From: Pseudomonadales bacterium
Lineage (GTDB): Bacteria > Pseudomonadota > Gammaproteobacteria > Pseudomonadales > Azotimanducaceae
Reading direction: 5' to 3'
Assembly: GCA_012103505.1 (NCBI GenBank)
Contig: WLWP01000001.1
Span: 2,480,001-2,544,000 of the forward strand
Length of the DNA: 64,000 bases
A program made the position numbers and the translations under genes. Below the pieces are notes generated by a model that worked only from the letters and a program-made list of their open reading frames with translations, was not told the origin of the DNA and did no database searches. Numbering within the stretch: the first letter of the stretch is position 1; each line of letters begins with the position of its first letter. Positions 31,834 through 40,271 of the stretch are shown here, piece after piece.

Positions 31834-32829
31834 TCAGCTATCGAAGTTGAGGGTCACTTTGAGCGCGTCCTCGTCCCGTTCATGCGCCAACAACATAGCT
31901 CTATCGATGTCTTCCAAATCGAGCCTGTGGCTTACCATCTGAGTCACGTCGATTTGCCTTCGGGCTATCCAATCGAGGGCTTTATGGAAGGAGCTCATAT
32001 CTTCTTCCGCCTGAGCACCCACCACACCATACATCTGCAACTGTTTCATGAAGAACTTCATGTAGTTGAACGGCACATCGTCGCTTCCTTCAGGAAGCCC
32101 AAAGAAAACCACGTTGCCACCTGGCCGAGCGATGTCGATCGCGTGGCGAATGGTTTCTGATCGCCCAACCGCCTCGATAACGATGTGAGCACCGCGACCG
32201 TTGGTAGAGTCCATAACCGCCTCTTTTACTGCCTGACCATCAGCGTCGCCCGTAACCGCAATATCTGCCCCGAACACATCTGATTGCGCTAAACGCGCCT
32301 GTGATAGGTCAGTGACGACAACATTTTCTGCGCCTAGGTGTTTTGCCTGCCACGCAAAAAACTGACCGGCGGAACCCTGACCAAGTACAGCAACAGTTTT
32401 GCCGGTGAAGTCAAAGTTGCCACGCCGCAACGCATATATAGTCGTGCCAAATTGTTGCGCCATGAGTAGATCTTCGACAGGACCATCGTATTCCGGCAGC
32501 TTCAGGCACCAGTGACCAGGCAGGGTTTGATAGTCTGCAAAACAGCGCTGAAAACCAGCCCCTGGTACCGTAAGTACCTTGTCTCCAGCCTTTAAGCCCT
32601 CGTAACGAGATTCGATAACTTCACCCACACCCTCGTGGCCCGGCCACCCAGGTTCAGCTGGGAAATTGATATTGTATGTGCCGAAATAGACCTGATGGAG
32701 ATCTGAACCGCAGATTGCGGCCATATCGTTCTTGACGACGACCTGTCCTTCCTCTGGCTCAAACAGTGGAATTTCCTCACACACCATTTTGCCAAATTCA
32801 ACTAATCGCGCTGCTCGCATATTCGCCAT
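31834..32829 (-). CDS. Zinc-dependent medium-chain dehydrogenase
   Basis: First gene of the five-gene catabolic operon. Medium-chain dehydrogenase/reductase of 331 residues. Catalytic zinc ligands are the Cys of AAICGSDLHQVYFG and the His-Glu of WPGHEGVGEVIE; a third ligand is probably the Asp/Glu region after the active-site loop. The four-Cys structural zinc loop is missing. The NAD(P)-binding motif is VAVLGQGSAGQFFAWQAKHL, a slight variant of GxGxxG. GGGAGA lies 6 bp before the ATG. It probably oxidises an alcohol intermediate made by the downstream oxygenases. Confidence 0.83.
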   Translation of the reverse strand: MANMRAARLVEFGKMVCEEIPLFEPEEGQVVVKNDMAAICGSDLHQVYFGTYNINFPAEPGWPGHEGVGEVIESRYEGLKAGDKVLTVPGAGFQRCFADYQTLPGHWCLKLPEYDGPVEDLLMAQQFGTTIYALRRGNFDFTGKTVAVLGQGSAGQFFAWQAKHLGAENVVVTDLSQARLAQSDVFGADIAVTGDADGQAVKEAVMDSTNGRGAHIVIEAVGRSETIRHAIDIARPGGNVVFFGLPEGSDDVPFNYMKFFMKQLQMYGVVGAQAEEDMSSFHKALDWIARRQIDVTQMVSHRLDLEDIDRAMLLAHERDEDALKVTLNFDS

Positions 32830-32918
32830 AGAAACTCTCCCTTCTCTTAAGCGTCATTGTGGCCATGCATATGGCCAACAGAGAAAGGATAACCGGTTTT
32901 GCAGGCAGACGTTAGTCG

Positions 32919-33347
32919 TTAGCTATGGGCCGGTTTACGTGCGTAGCGTTCTGCCGTTTGCGTCAGATACTCCTCGGACGGAAATATATGCTTCCATGTC
33001 TGAGCGACCGTGGGTAAAAGCCAAAACGCCAAGGGGAAAAGCACCCAAGGAAAACCGCCGGTGGATAGGTTCAACAGCACCAAGCCACTGCATCCAAGCA
33101 CCGGTCCCCACAGCTTTGCTACGACTTTCTTACGCCACTTTTCTCGAATGACTTTTTTGTGGGCATCGAGTTCACGCTTTGCTAGCGCAAGCTCTAGTGT
33201 CTCCTCATCGACGCCACATTGACGCGCAATATCCTCGAGATCATCGCGGGTCATCGATTGAGAATCTTCACTGCGGCTTAGGTTCAGCGCGTCGCGCACA
33301 ATGTCACTCACTTCATCTTTTGTGTACTTGCGGGATCGATCAATCAT
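32919..33347 (-). CDS. 2TM-domain membrane protein
   Basis: A 142-residue protein with a charged cytoplasmic N-terminal half (DEVSDIVRDALNLS, then DDLEDIARQCGVDEETLELA, which looks like a small helical, SHOCT-like or DNA-binding-like bundle) and two closely spaced membrane helices (KLWGPVLGCSGLVLLNLS and FPWVLFPLAFWLLPTVA) flanked by basic residues, as in the 2TM domain family. GGAG is 8 bp before the ATG. Its upstream region holds an octamer tandem repeat, so its expression could vary with repeat number. Function unknown. Confidence 0.7.
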   Translation of the reverse strand: MIDRSRKYTKDEVSDIVRDALNLSRSEDSQSMTRDDLEDIARQCGVDEETLELALAKRELDAHKKVIREKWRKKVVAKLWGPVLGCSGLVLLNLSTGGFPWVLFPLAFWLLPTVAQTWKHIFPSEEYLTQTAERYARKPAHS

Positions 33348-33433
33348 GTTTTTTCTCCATCGGAATCTTAAGACTACTCCAATTCACTGTTATCACCACT
33401 CTGTCATCATCTCTTCACCCCTCATCGCCGTCT

Positions 33434-33529
33434 CTTTACCTTCTTACCTCTTAACCTCTTTACCTCTTTACCTCTTTACCTCTCTACCTTCTTACATTCT
33501 TACATTCTTACATTCTTACATTCTTACCT
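33434..33529. repeat. Twelve-unit octamer tandem repeat
   Basis: Twelve consecutive 8-bp units of the form YYTTACMT. The first seven are mainly CTTTACCT, the next four are TCTTACAT and the last is TCTTACCT, so two sub-blocks have expanded separately. The plus strand is pure pyrimidine apart from the A at fixed phase. The array lies 87-182 bp upstream of the 2TM gene start and about 90 bp behind the stop codon of the CoA-transferase gene, both on the minus strand. It has the marks of a variable-number tandem repeat that can slip in replication. Confidence 0.9.
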
Positions 33530-33619
33530 ATCGCCTGCTCTTCCCCTCCTGTCGCCTCTTCATCTCTCGTCGCAACCTCTCCCTCGTAAACAACTCGTCA
33601 CGCCACTGGGGGTGCACCA

Positions 33620-34816
33620 CTAGATCACGCCACCAGCCCTAAATTTTGCGACAGCTTCCTCGTCAAAGCCAAACTCAGCAAGCACCTCGTCAGTATGCTG
33701 ACCCAACTCCGGGGCAGGTGTCGCACCAACCCTGCCAACACCATCGACGTTAATCGGATCACGGACCATGCGAGCCATCCCGACGTCAGTTTGCGGCGTA
33801 CTCGCCATGTTATTAGCGAGCACTTGTGGGTCAGTGAGCAAATCTTCGAACTCTGCGACTCTCGCAACGGGCAGCTGCTCCGCTTGGAAAATCGCTAACC
33901 ACTCTGTAGACGTTTTTGTCGCCATAACTTCTCGCATCATGCCGGTCAGGATTTCGTAGTTTTCAAGCCGAGTCTCAGGCGTGGAAAAACGTTCATCCGC
34001 GAGCCACTCAACCCGTTCCATGCACATGATAAGACGATCGAAATCCTCGACGTTGCGAATCATGGAGAACTGGATCCAACGACCGTCGGCCGCCTCATAC
34101 AAAGCAGTTGTTAGTCTTTGTACCGGGATCTCTGAAAAGTCAGCGTCAGCCCAAACAGCTTGTGCGAAACATGAAGCTGACCACAACCCATTGGCAAGCA
34201 GCGATGTATGCACTTTGCTGCCTTTACCGGTCCGTTCACGCTTCAATAGCGCGGTCACGATACTCGCGTAGAGCGCCACTCCCGTTGGGTGGTCGCCCAT
34301 CCCTGCCATGGCTTGAAATGGTTCTACACCAGGGTGGCGCATCTGATTCATCAACCCAGAGCGAGACCAATACGCCACAATATCAAATCCTTCTTTGTCG
34401 CGATCAGGGCCTTGTTCACCGTAAGCGGTCAAAGAGGCATAAATCATCTGTTCGTTTAGAGGCAACACATCCTCATATGTAAGGCCAAGCGATCGACGGA
34501 GCGGCAGCGGCTGATTCGTGATGTAGACGTCGCAGCTCGCAATCATGGTGTGCAAAATGTCTAAGCCTGCATCCGTCTTAAGGTTCAACGTCACGGATCG
34601 CTTATTCTTGTTATCTAGTGCCCAAGTGTAGTTGGTCTCGGCATTGGGGCTTGGCGGCATTTGGTAATACTGTCGGTACCCATCCCCCACTTCCGGGGGT
34701 TCAATTTTCACGACGTCCGCGCCCAAGTCAGCCAGCATTGCAGCGCTAGTGGGCGCAGCGATCCATGAGCCTACATCAAGCACTTTGAGACCTTCAAACA
34801 ACAGTTCATCCGCCAC
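33620..34816 (-). CDS. CaiB/BaiF family CoA-transferase
   Basis: Family III CoA-transferase of 398 residues that moves CoA between carboxylic acids by a mixed-anhydride route. It shows LKVLDVGSWIAAPTSAAMLA, LGADVVKIEPPEVGDGYRQY, NKRSVTLNLKTDAGLDIL, YASLTAYGEQGPDRDKEGFD with the catalytic Asp region, GMGDHPTGVALYASIVTALL and the C-terminal PAPELGQHTDEVL. The start is GTG with AGGGG upstream. It is separated from the catabolic operon by the 2TM gene and the octamer array, but could activate the acid substrate of that pathway. Confidence 0.87.
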   Translation of the reverse strand: MADELLFEGLKVLDVGSWIAAPTSAAMLADLGADVVKIEPPEVGDGYRQYYQMPPSPNAETNYTWALDNKNKRSVTLNLKTDAGLDILHTMIASCDVYITNQPLPLRRSLGLTYEDVLPLNEQMIYASLTAYGEQGPDRDKEGFDIVAYWSRSGLMNQMRHPGVEPFQAMAGMGDHPTGVALYASIVTALLKRERTGKGSKVHTSLLANGLWSASCFAQAVWADADFSEIPVQRLTTALYEAADGRWIQFSMIRNVEDFDRLIMCMERVEWLADERFSTPETRLENYEILTGMMREVMATKTSTEWLAIFQAEQLPVARVAEFEDLLTDPQVLANNMASTPQTDVGMARMVRDPINVDGVGRVGATPAPELGQHTDEVLAEFGFDEEAVAKFRAGGVI

Positions 34817-35011
34817 CGATTACACCCCTACACTGCAGAACAGCATAGTCTACGGGACCCATCGATATTTCCAATCGCGTCAATTCAGCAATCACACTAG
34901 TAGAGTCGTTGTAGACACTTATTTAGTTCGCGCGCGGATCAACGAGATCTTTACCGGTTACATCTAAGTATTTCGATCACTTAGGTATTTCGATCACTCT
35001 GAGGAGGAGCG

Positions 35012-35122
35012 ATGACTAGGTATCAGGGTGGATGCCACTGTGGTGCAGTACGCTACGAAGTCGAGGCTGATATAGGGAGTGCTGGAGTCTAGCTGTTCAA
35101 TCTGCCGAGCATCCGGGTGGCA
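35012..35122 (+). pseudogene. GFA-family (glutathione-dependent formaldehyde-activating-like) gene remnant
   Basis: A strong GAGGAGGAG ribosome binding site precedes an ATG opening MTRYQGGCHCGAVRYEVEA, the exact start of GFA-family zinc proteins. About 26 codons in, the frame stops at TAG. The next family block, SSCSICRASGW, appears in the +1 frame directly behind (from about 35085). After that no further GFA sequence is found, and full proteins have 115-140 residues. So the gene is both frameshifted and truncated. The end coordinate is approximate. The remaining parts of the 397-bp gap between the CoA-transferase and the FrnE-like gene hold nothing I recognise. Confidence 0.75.
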
Positions 35123-35213
35123 ACTCGCAACGCCATGTAGGTGGTTAAAACGGCTGTCTAGAAGGATTCGACGCTAGCGGGTTGACCATTAGCCATTGAC
35201 CACCATGACGGTG

Positions 35214-35834
35214 CTAACCAGTAGTCACACCACCTGCGGCTTCGACTAACTGCGCGAGAACGTCATACTCTTGAGCTCCAACCACACCTTTGCCGTTGGC
35301 GACGAACGTTGGGACACCCGTGACCCCATAGGATCGCGACAGCTGCCAATCTGCATCTACCGCAGGTGAAAATGTACGGTCCTGTATAACGACTTCCGCG
35401 ACCCCTCGATCTAACCCAACTTGGTCAACCAAGTCCAGGAGGACGGCTGGATCGGCAATGTTTTTGCCATCGACAAAGTAGGCTTGGTACATGGCACCGT
35501 GGATCGTCTCGCCTTGCGGTTGCGTTTCTGCCCACTTGGCGACTTCCTGCGCCAATCGACTATTGTAAGTATGTGTTCTTCGCCCAAACGGCAGCCCTTC
35601 TTCGTCCATTGCTGCCTTCATATTGAGATAGATCGCTTCGGCGTCTAGATTGCGGCCAGCGAATAGCTCATCCAAAGATTTACCTTCGATGGGCGTCTCA
35701 GGGTGAAGGGGAAAGTGTACCCAACGCACCTCGACATCATAGGTCTCTCGTAACTTTTCAATACGCCCGGTACTGATGTAACACCAGGGTCAGACGAAGT
35801 CGGAAAAGATCTCGACTATCAGTGGTTCAGCCAT
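35214..35834 (-). CDS. FrnE-like DsbA-family protein, candidate selenoprotein (TGA at codon 15)
   Basis: Read from the ATG at 35834, the protein starts MAEPLIVEIFSDFV-(TGA)-PWCY, where FrnE/DsbA-like proteins have SDxxCPWCY. The in-frame TGA (35792-35790) replaces the first active-site Cys, giving U-P-W-C. The frame then runs on without a defect to residue 206, with VRWVHFPLHPETP, FGRRTHTYNSRLAQ, HGAMYQAYFVDGKNIADPAV and the cis-Pro loop GVTGVPTFVANG, all usual for the family. A 6-bp hairpin with a bulged U directly follows the TGA. The best reading is selenocysteine insertion; a nonsense mutation or a sequencing error is the alternative. Without readthrough a GTG at codon 36 would give a 171-residue product lacking the active site. 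Likely role: cytoplasmic redox or polyketide/xenobiotic-linked disulfide chemistry. Confidence 0.7.
35766..35789 (-). promoter_or_regulatory. Candidate bacterial SECIS hairpin
   Basis: The mRNA directly after the UGA reads CCC-U-GGU, an 11-base loop, then ACC-GGG. This gives six GC-rich pairs with a single bulged U between the two halves of the stem. A bulged U and a small apical loop are the features SelB reads in the known fdhF element. The hairpin is somewhat closer to the UGA than in Escherichia coli fdhF. It is within the coding region, as usual in bacteria. The stem is short, so chance cannot be excluded. Confidence 0.45.
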
Positions 35835-35880
35835 TTTGCGTCTCTGCTTCTCTTTAAGTTGCGCCTAAGTGACGCGCGAT

Positions 35881-37962
35881 TCACGTACGACGCGTTGCGA
35901 GGCGTCGCCTTTGTCCCAGCCATAATATACCGAAGGCAACCAACAGCGCCATGTAGGTGCTCGGTTCGGGAGCTGCATAACCCTGTAACGAAGGCGTTGT
36001 GTAAGCCGCAGACGTCGTGCCCGCGACCTTCGGCAACACCACGTTTCGCTCAGGTGTGTTTGCTGTATTCAAGTTATAGATCTTCTCGGAAACTGCGACA
36101 AAGGATGTCCACCGGGTGACCAAATTGTGTGAGAGACCAAGATTGAGAATGCGTGCGCGCAGCTCGTCATCCGTCTTTTGATCGATTCTGCGTTCAGGAG
36201 GCGCGACAAATTCTTGCATCGCATCTGTCACAGCAGTTCGAGCCCAGATTTGGCGCAACACAGGTGCTTTGCTATGTTGTTCTAGATCGACTGGAACAAT
36301 CAGTTTGGCTTGCTCACCAAGGCGTTGCCCACGCAATTCGACAAAGCCCGAAAATGGTTCGGTATACCTACCTGTCACCCGCACAGTGTCACCCGCATAC
36401 AGGTCTGGAATTCGCATCGGAAAAACATCGGTCACAGGCAAGTCAGTCCAATCTACCTCAATGTTTCGCAGTACCGGCGTCTGCAATCTGGCAGAGAGTT
36501 CCGCAGCTACGGACGCGATGCTCTCGTCATCGCGGGTTGGGTCGAAATAGCGGGTAAAGCCCTGGCCTACCCGACTCACCTCATCCAACAGATAGCGATT
36601 GACCCCTGCACCAACGCCATAGGCGAACAAACGAGCACCGCGCAAGTTCGTTTCAATGAGCCTCAATATCGATAACTCATTGCCAATGTAACCGTCCGTC
36701 AAGAAGACAATGTTGCGCACACGGTCACCATAGATCGGCGGCATTAGCGCTTGTGATATGCCTGCGCTCATCACTGTGCCACCACCGCCCGACAACCCAG
36801 CTGTGTAGCGCAAACCACGCGAGATATTTTCAGGTGTCGCGCTAACGGGGTGAGAGGAAAACTCTGTTGCCGCATCGCTGAAACGGATAATCCGGAACGT
36901 ATCATCTGGCCTGAGGCCTTTTAGCGCGGCACGCATAAAGGCTTTGCTCGCGTTCATCGGCTGACCAGACATCGAACCGGAGCAGTCCAACAGAAAAACC
37001 ATCTCTCGCGGGATAGCGTTGTTCTCGATGAGCTTGGCCGGGGGCTCTATGAGAAGGCTAAAGTACCCCCCTTCTTCGATCTGCCAGTGCTGCAACAGAC
37101 CTACCTGTTCAGAGGACGTCTCCTGAGTCATATATCGAATAACAAGATCTTTGTTGTCTTGTACTTGGCCCTTCTCAAAACCTGCCTCAATCTGAGTGGT
37201 CGAGATATGCCGTAAGCTGAGCGCATGTGTTGGGCTAGTTATCGTCTTCAAAGAGGTCGGCATTTCAATCGCCAGCTGCAATTTGACCCGATCTGCAGTA
37301 AATGAACTTGGCACATGGACGCCACTATATGGCGCGGCGGGCGGGAGAGCCTCGAAAGTCCAGAGCCCTATTTGCGCCTGTTCATCATGGTCGATGTTCT
37401 CAGGTTCGATACCCGCGCCCGCTGGTTGGAACCTGGGACCCACCACCAAGGGGACGACGAGTTCATAGTGTCCGTCGATCTTGGGTACAGATTGGCTGTA
37501 TTCGATTTCAACCCTGATCGGCTGCCCAGGCATTAAGTTGGCAATTCGTTGAGTAAACATGTTGGGGCGATGTTGGTCTAAGAGGCTAGCAGCCTTGCCA
37601 GCCTTTTTAGCCTTAGTAAATATCTCTTTGGCCTGCGTCCGCTCCTTTATCTGTGCACGGATCACTTCATCGCCTACATACATCGTCATGGCGTGGACCA
37701 CGGCTGTCCGTCGAAGGGGGAAGAGGTAGCGGGCGTGCATGGGCTTGTCGCTTGGGTTCCTAAACTCCTGCGTCACTGTGACGTTGGCAACATCTCCACG
37801 GACATCGATAGAGTACTCGTTCTCTAATGCAGCAAACCGCAGGAGTTCACCATCAATCTCCGCTACCACTACCCCGGCTATCGGAGTCGTATCAGCATGG
37901 ACAAAACCAGTCATTAACAAGAGAAGCGAACATAGGATTCGACCCATCAAGAACTTCACCAT
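35881..37962 (-). CDS. VIT and VWA domain protein with PEP-CTERM sorting tail
   Basis: Predicted sole target of the neighbouring exosortase. A signal peptide (ILCSLLLLMTGFVHA) leads to a VIT domain at about residues 30-160 (NVTVTQEFRNPSDKPMHARY, LFPLRRTAVVHAM, then ANLMPGQPIRVEIEYSQSV). A VWA domain at about 320-500 has the MIDAS motif MVFLLDCSGSMSGQPM, the Thr loop and IVFLTDGYIGNE. The C terminus reads PEPSTYMALLVAFGILWLGQ followed by RRR: a PEP motif, one membrane helix and a basic end, the tripartite PEP-CTERM signal. GGAGG lies 9 bp before the ATG, inside the end of the exosortase gene 4 bp away. VIT/VWA proteins of this layout are known as targets of dedicated sortases in marine proteobacteria; here an exosortase takes that place. 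Confidence 0.9.
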   Translation of the reverse strand: MVKFLMGRILCSLLLLMTGFVHADTTPIAGVVVAEIDGELLRFAALENEYSIDVRGDVANVTVTQEFRNPSDKPMHARYLFPLRRTAVVHAMTMYVGDEVIRAQIKERTQAKEIFTKAKKAGKAASLLDQHRPNMFTQRIANLMPGQPIRVEIEYSQSVPKIDGHYELVVPLVVGPRFQPAGAGIEPENIDHDEQAQIGLWTFEALPPAAPYSGVHVPSSFTADRVKLQLAIEMPTSLKTITSPTHALSLRHISTTQIEAGFEKGQVQDNKDLVIRYMTQETSSEQVGLLQHWQIEEGGYFSLLIEPPAKLIENNAIPREMVFLLDCSGSMSGQPMNASKAFMRAALKGLRPDDTFRIIRFSDAATEFSSHPVSATPENISRGLRYTAGLSGGGGTVMSAGISQALMPPIYGDRVRNIVFLTDGYIGNELSILRLIETNLRGARLFAYGVGAGVNRYLLDEVSRVGQGFTRYFDPTRDDESIASVAAELSARLQTPVLRNIEVDWTDLPVTDVFPMRIPDLYAGDTVRVTGRYTEPFSGFVELRGQRLGEQAKLIVPVDLEQHSKAPVLRQIWARTAVTDAMQEFVAPPERRIDQKTDDELRARILNLGLSHNLVTRWTSFVAVSEKIYNLNTANTPERNVVLPKVAGTTSAAYTTPSLQGYAAPEPSTYMALLVAFGILWLGQRRRLATRRT

Positions 37963-37965
37963 TTT

Positions 37966-39453
37966 TCAAGCCTCCTCAGACTTAACGTTGTATGCGCGCC
38001 GAATGGCCGCATCCCAATTCTCAGCACCGGCCTGTGTGGAAGCAGGAAGTATTCTTTGCACCATCGACCATCTACTACCTGGACTACGCAACCATCGCCA
38101 GACCATCTCGCTCACAGATACAGCCTGGTCCCCTTTGTTCGAAATATAGGAAACGCGGACCTCATGAATCGCCCTGTCAGAGGTCACGCGATAGACCGTG
38201 GATGAAATGTCAAAGTTTGTACCAACCAACTCGACCTCGAGACCGTTCGCTTTGAGGCAGATGGCGGGATCGTGCAGATGGCGTAAGGGCGACTCCGTCG
38301 TCACAACCAGGAGCGTGTGCGGTCCGTACACGCTGCGTGTTGCAGAGCCGCCGTAGGTCGCAAAATAGCGCTTCTCGATCGGTGTCAAATCAGTGTCAGT
38401 CTTCAAAAAATCAGCCGCGACCCGAGGCGACAAAGGGGGTGGGAGTTCCGGAGACGCATCTATGGGTCGCGGCTGAATAGCACCAACCGACAGTGCAAAA
38501 AAGAGAAAGGCACCGCTAAGCACTAACTTAGGCTGGCGCGGTAGCATCGGCGCCCTAGCTGGCGCGATGGCCTGGAAACTCGGTCGACGATATTTCCGTG
38601 CTGCCAAAACCAAAATACTCACAGCTAACGCGGTCATGACAAGACCGATCAAATTGTGCGGGATAGGCGACATCATAGAAAAACCCAGCGTCGGCTCGTG
38701 AACTAACCCGAGGGCAATGACCATGATGCGTAGGCTATTGACAGCAAGCGCTGCGCAAATTGCAACCACGATGCCAAAAAACGCCGACGCAAGATTCGGC
38801 CTTGTCACACAGTTTATCAATGCGAGACTGAGCCCAACGATACTCAAGAGTTCAGATCCAGAGCACGGTATGTCCACCAGGAGTTCTTTTTCTGCAGCCA
38901 CTATCCGGACACCCTGACAAGCTAAGTCCTCAACCCAAGGCAGTATCAACAAACAAGCAATGTCTGCCGACAAATGCTGCAAACCATAGCCCACGAGTCT
39001 CTGGATAAGTGGCTCGATTGGGAGTGCAAACAGGAAAAGTACGCCTAGCCAGAACGGCGAGGCTGACCTCTCGCGCGCGGGCAGTCTGAACAGAGAAGCT
39101 ACAGCGAAAATATCTACGCACAACAGCAGTGCGCCGAGAATACTAACGTCTAAGATCTGCGCTCCCAACCGTAGCGCAGCACTGATGAGCAACGCCCAGA
39201 ACGGATTGAACCATTTCAATGTGGGGGTTCCCTCAAACGCTACTTGGGTCTTAGAAATCGATGACGACCCAGACCAAATGAATACAACAACAACGAGGGC
39301 AGCAGCTAACCAACCAACGCCGTCGTAACCAGGCGCAATCCATGTATTCGAGAGCCATACCATGGGTTCAAGCGCTAAGAAGCAAGCACCCAGCAGGAGC
39401 ATTCCCTTGCTCAAAAGTCCTCGGCAGTCGTGTATGTGCGGTGTATCTGACAT
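37966..39453 (-). CDS. Exosortase with C-terminal EpsI-like domain
   Basis: Multi-pass inner-membrane cysteine transpeptidase-like enzyme that cuts PEP-CTERM proteins. At least eight hydrophobic segments cover residues about 15-310. The catalytic residues are in their expected places: Cys in DIPCSGSELLSIVG near residue 197, Arg in NSLRIMVIALG near 241 and His in SPIPHNLIGLVM near 266. Residues about 340-495 form a periplasmic domain with SPLRHLHDPAICLKANGLEV, matching the EpsI/DUF3485 family (H-x-P-x-x-C-L). The ATG at MSDTPHIHDC is preferred over a GTG upstream. The stop codon lies 4 bp before the start of its VIT/VWA target, so the two are one operon. Which exosortase subtype this is cannot be told by eye. 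Confidence 0.9.
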   Translation of the reverse strand: MSDTPHIHDCRGLLSKGMLLLGACFLALEPMVWLSNTWIAPGYDGVGWLAAALVVVVFIWSGSSSISKTQVAFEGTPTLKWFNPFWALLISAALRLGAQILDVSILGALLLCVDIFAVASLFRLPARERSASPFWLGVLFLFALPIEPLIQRLVGYGLQHLSADIACLLILPWVEDLACQGVRIVAAEKELLVDIPCSGSELLSIVGLSLALINCVTRPNLASAFFGIVVAICAALAVNSLRIMVIALGLVHEPTLGFSMMSPIPHNLIGLVMTALAVSILVLAARKYRRPSFQAIAPARAPMLPRQPKLVLSGAFLFFALSVGAIQPRPIDASPELPPPLSPRVAADFLKTDTDLTPIEKRYFATYGGSATRSVYGPHTLLVVTTESPLRHLHDPAICLKANGLEVELVGTNFDISSTVYRVTSDRAIHEVRVSYISNKGDQAVSVSEMVWRWLRSPGSRWSMVQRILPASTQAGAENWDAAIRRAYNVKSEEA

Positions 39454-39540
39454 GCCGTAAGTGTCACAACATAGCCTTGAGAAAAAATGCACGACACGCG
39501 TCGATCCCCGAAGTTAACTGCTGCATTAGTCCCACATAAG

Positions 39541-39558
39541 TGTGCAATTTTTGTGCAA
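39541..39558. promoter_or_regulatory. 11-bp-phased direct repeat TGTGCAA in the divergent promoter
   Basis: TGTGCAA occurs at 39541 and again at 39552, exactly one helical turn apart, in the 155 bp between the exosortase/target operon and the response regulator gene. OmpR/PhoB-family regulators usually bind such tandem half-sites; CreB uses TTCAC-N6-TTCAC with the same 11-bp phase. A binding site of the adjacent regulator is the simplest reading. Promoter boxes were not assigned. Confidence 0.5.
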
Positions 39559-39608
39559 CAGGACTATCGACGGCTTAAAACCAATCTCATCGAGAGTAGA
39601 ATGGGCAG

Positions 39609-40271
39609 ATGAAATGCGTGTTAGTAGTCGATGATGATCCACATATCCGTGAGGTAGTCTGTTTTGCTTTGGAGCAAGACGGTTTCCAAACACTGGTTGC
39701 ACGTGACGGTGTAGAGGCGCTCAGGCAACAGAGGACGCATAAACCGGATCTAATCGTCTTAGACATACTTATGCCGGAGTTGGATGGTCTCGCAGTCTGT
39801 CGCTCACTGCGTGAGATCAGCCAGGTACCCATACTTCTGCTGTCATCAAGGGATGAAGAAGTCGATCGGATTCTTGGACTTGAAGCGGGTGCAGACGACT
39901 ACATAGGCAAACCGTTCAGCCCGCGCGAGCTTGTTGCGCGGGTCAAGGCTAACCTACGTCGTGAGCAAATCCCGCGAGAAATCCAAGCCTACGGTTATGA
40001 GATGTCTGAAGAGACCCATACGGCAATGTGGCGGCAGCAGCGCCTTGATCTAACTCGCACTGAATTTCAGTTGCTGCAAACCCTCGCAGCAAAACCCGGG
40101 CGGGTATTTAGTAGGGACGAACTGATGAAACACGCCTACAGTGAACGTCGAGTCGTCAGTCACCGCACCATCGATAGTCACATTAGACGCCTTCGTGACA
40201 AACTAGCAGACGCTGGCGCCCCAGGCATAACCACGGTCCATGGGATCGGTTTCAAACTCGTACAGCCTTAA
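39609..40271 (+). CDS. OmpR-family response regulator (CreB-like)
   Basis: DNA-binding response regulator of 220 residues. The receiver domain has VLVVDDDPHIREVV with the acidic pocket, the phospho-acceptor Asp of LIVLDILMPELDG near residue 54, and DDYIGKPFSPREL with the conserved Lys. The winged-helix output domain has RTEFQLLQTLAAKPGRVFSR and RTIDSHIRRLRDKL, then VHGIGFKL. The segment EEVDRILGLEAGADDY is closest to CreB in my memory. Its stop overlaps the kinase start by one base (TAATG). Placed divergently from the exosortase operon, it most likely controls that operon. Confidence 0.88.
   Translation: MKCVLVVDDDPHIREVVCFALEQDGFQTLVARDGVEALRQQRTHKPDLIVLDILMPELDGLAVCRSLREISQVPILLLSSRDEEVDRILGLEAGADDYIGKPFSPRELVARVKANLRREQIPREIQAYGYEMSEETHTAMWRQQRLDLTRTEFQLLQTLAAKPGRVFSRDELMKHAYSERRVVSHRTIDSHIRRLRDKLADAGAPGITTVHGIGFKLVQP

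Noticed and set aside
33434-33529. Octamer array as a CRISPR or centromere-like iteron array
   Set aside because: Units abut directly, are pyrimidine-only apart from one A, and no replication or partition gene is near; simple slippage repeat is enough.
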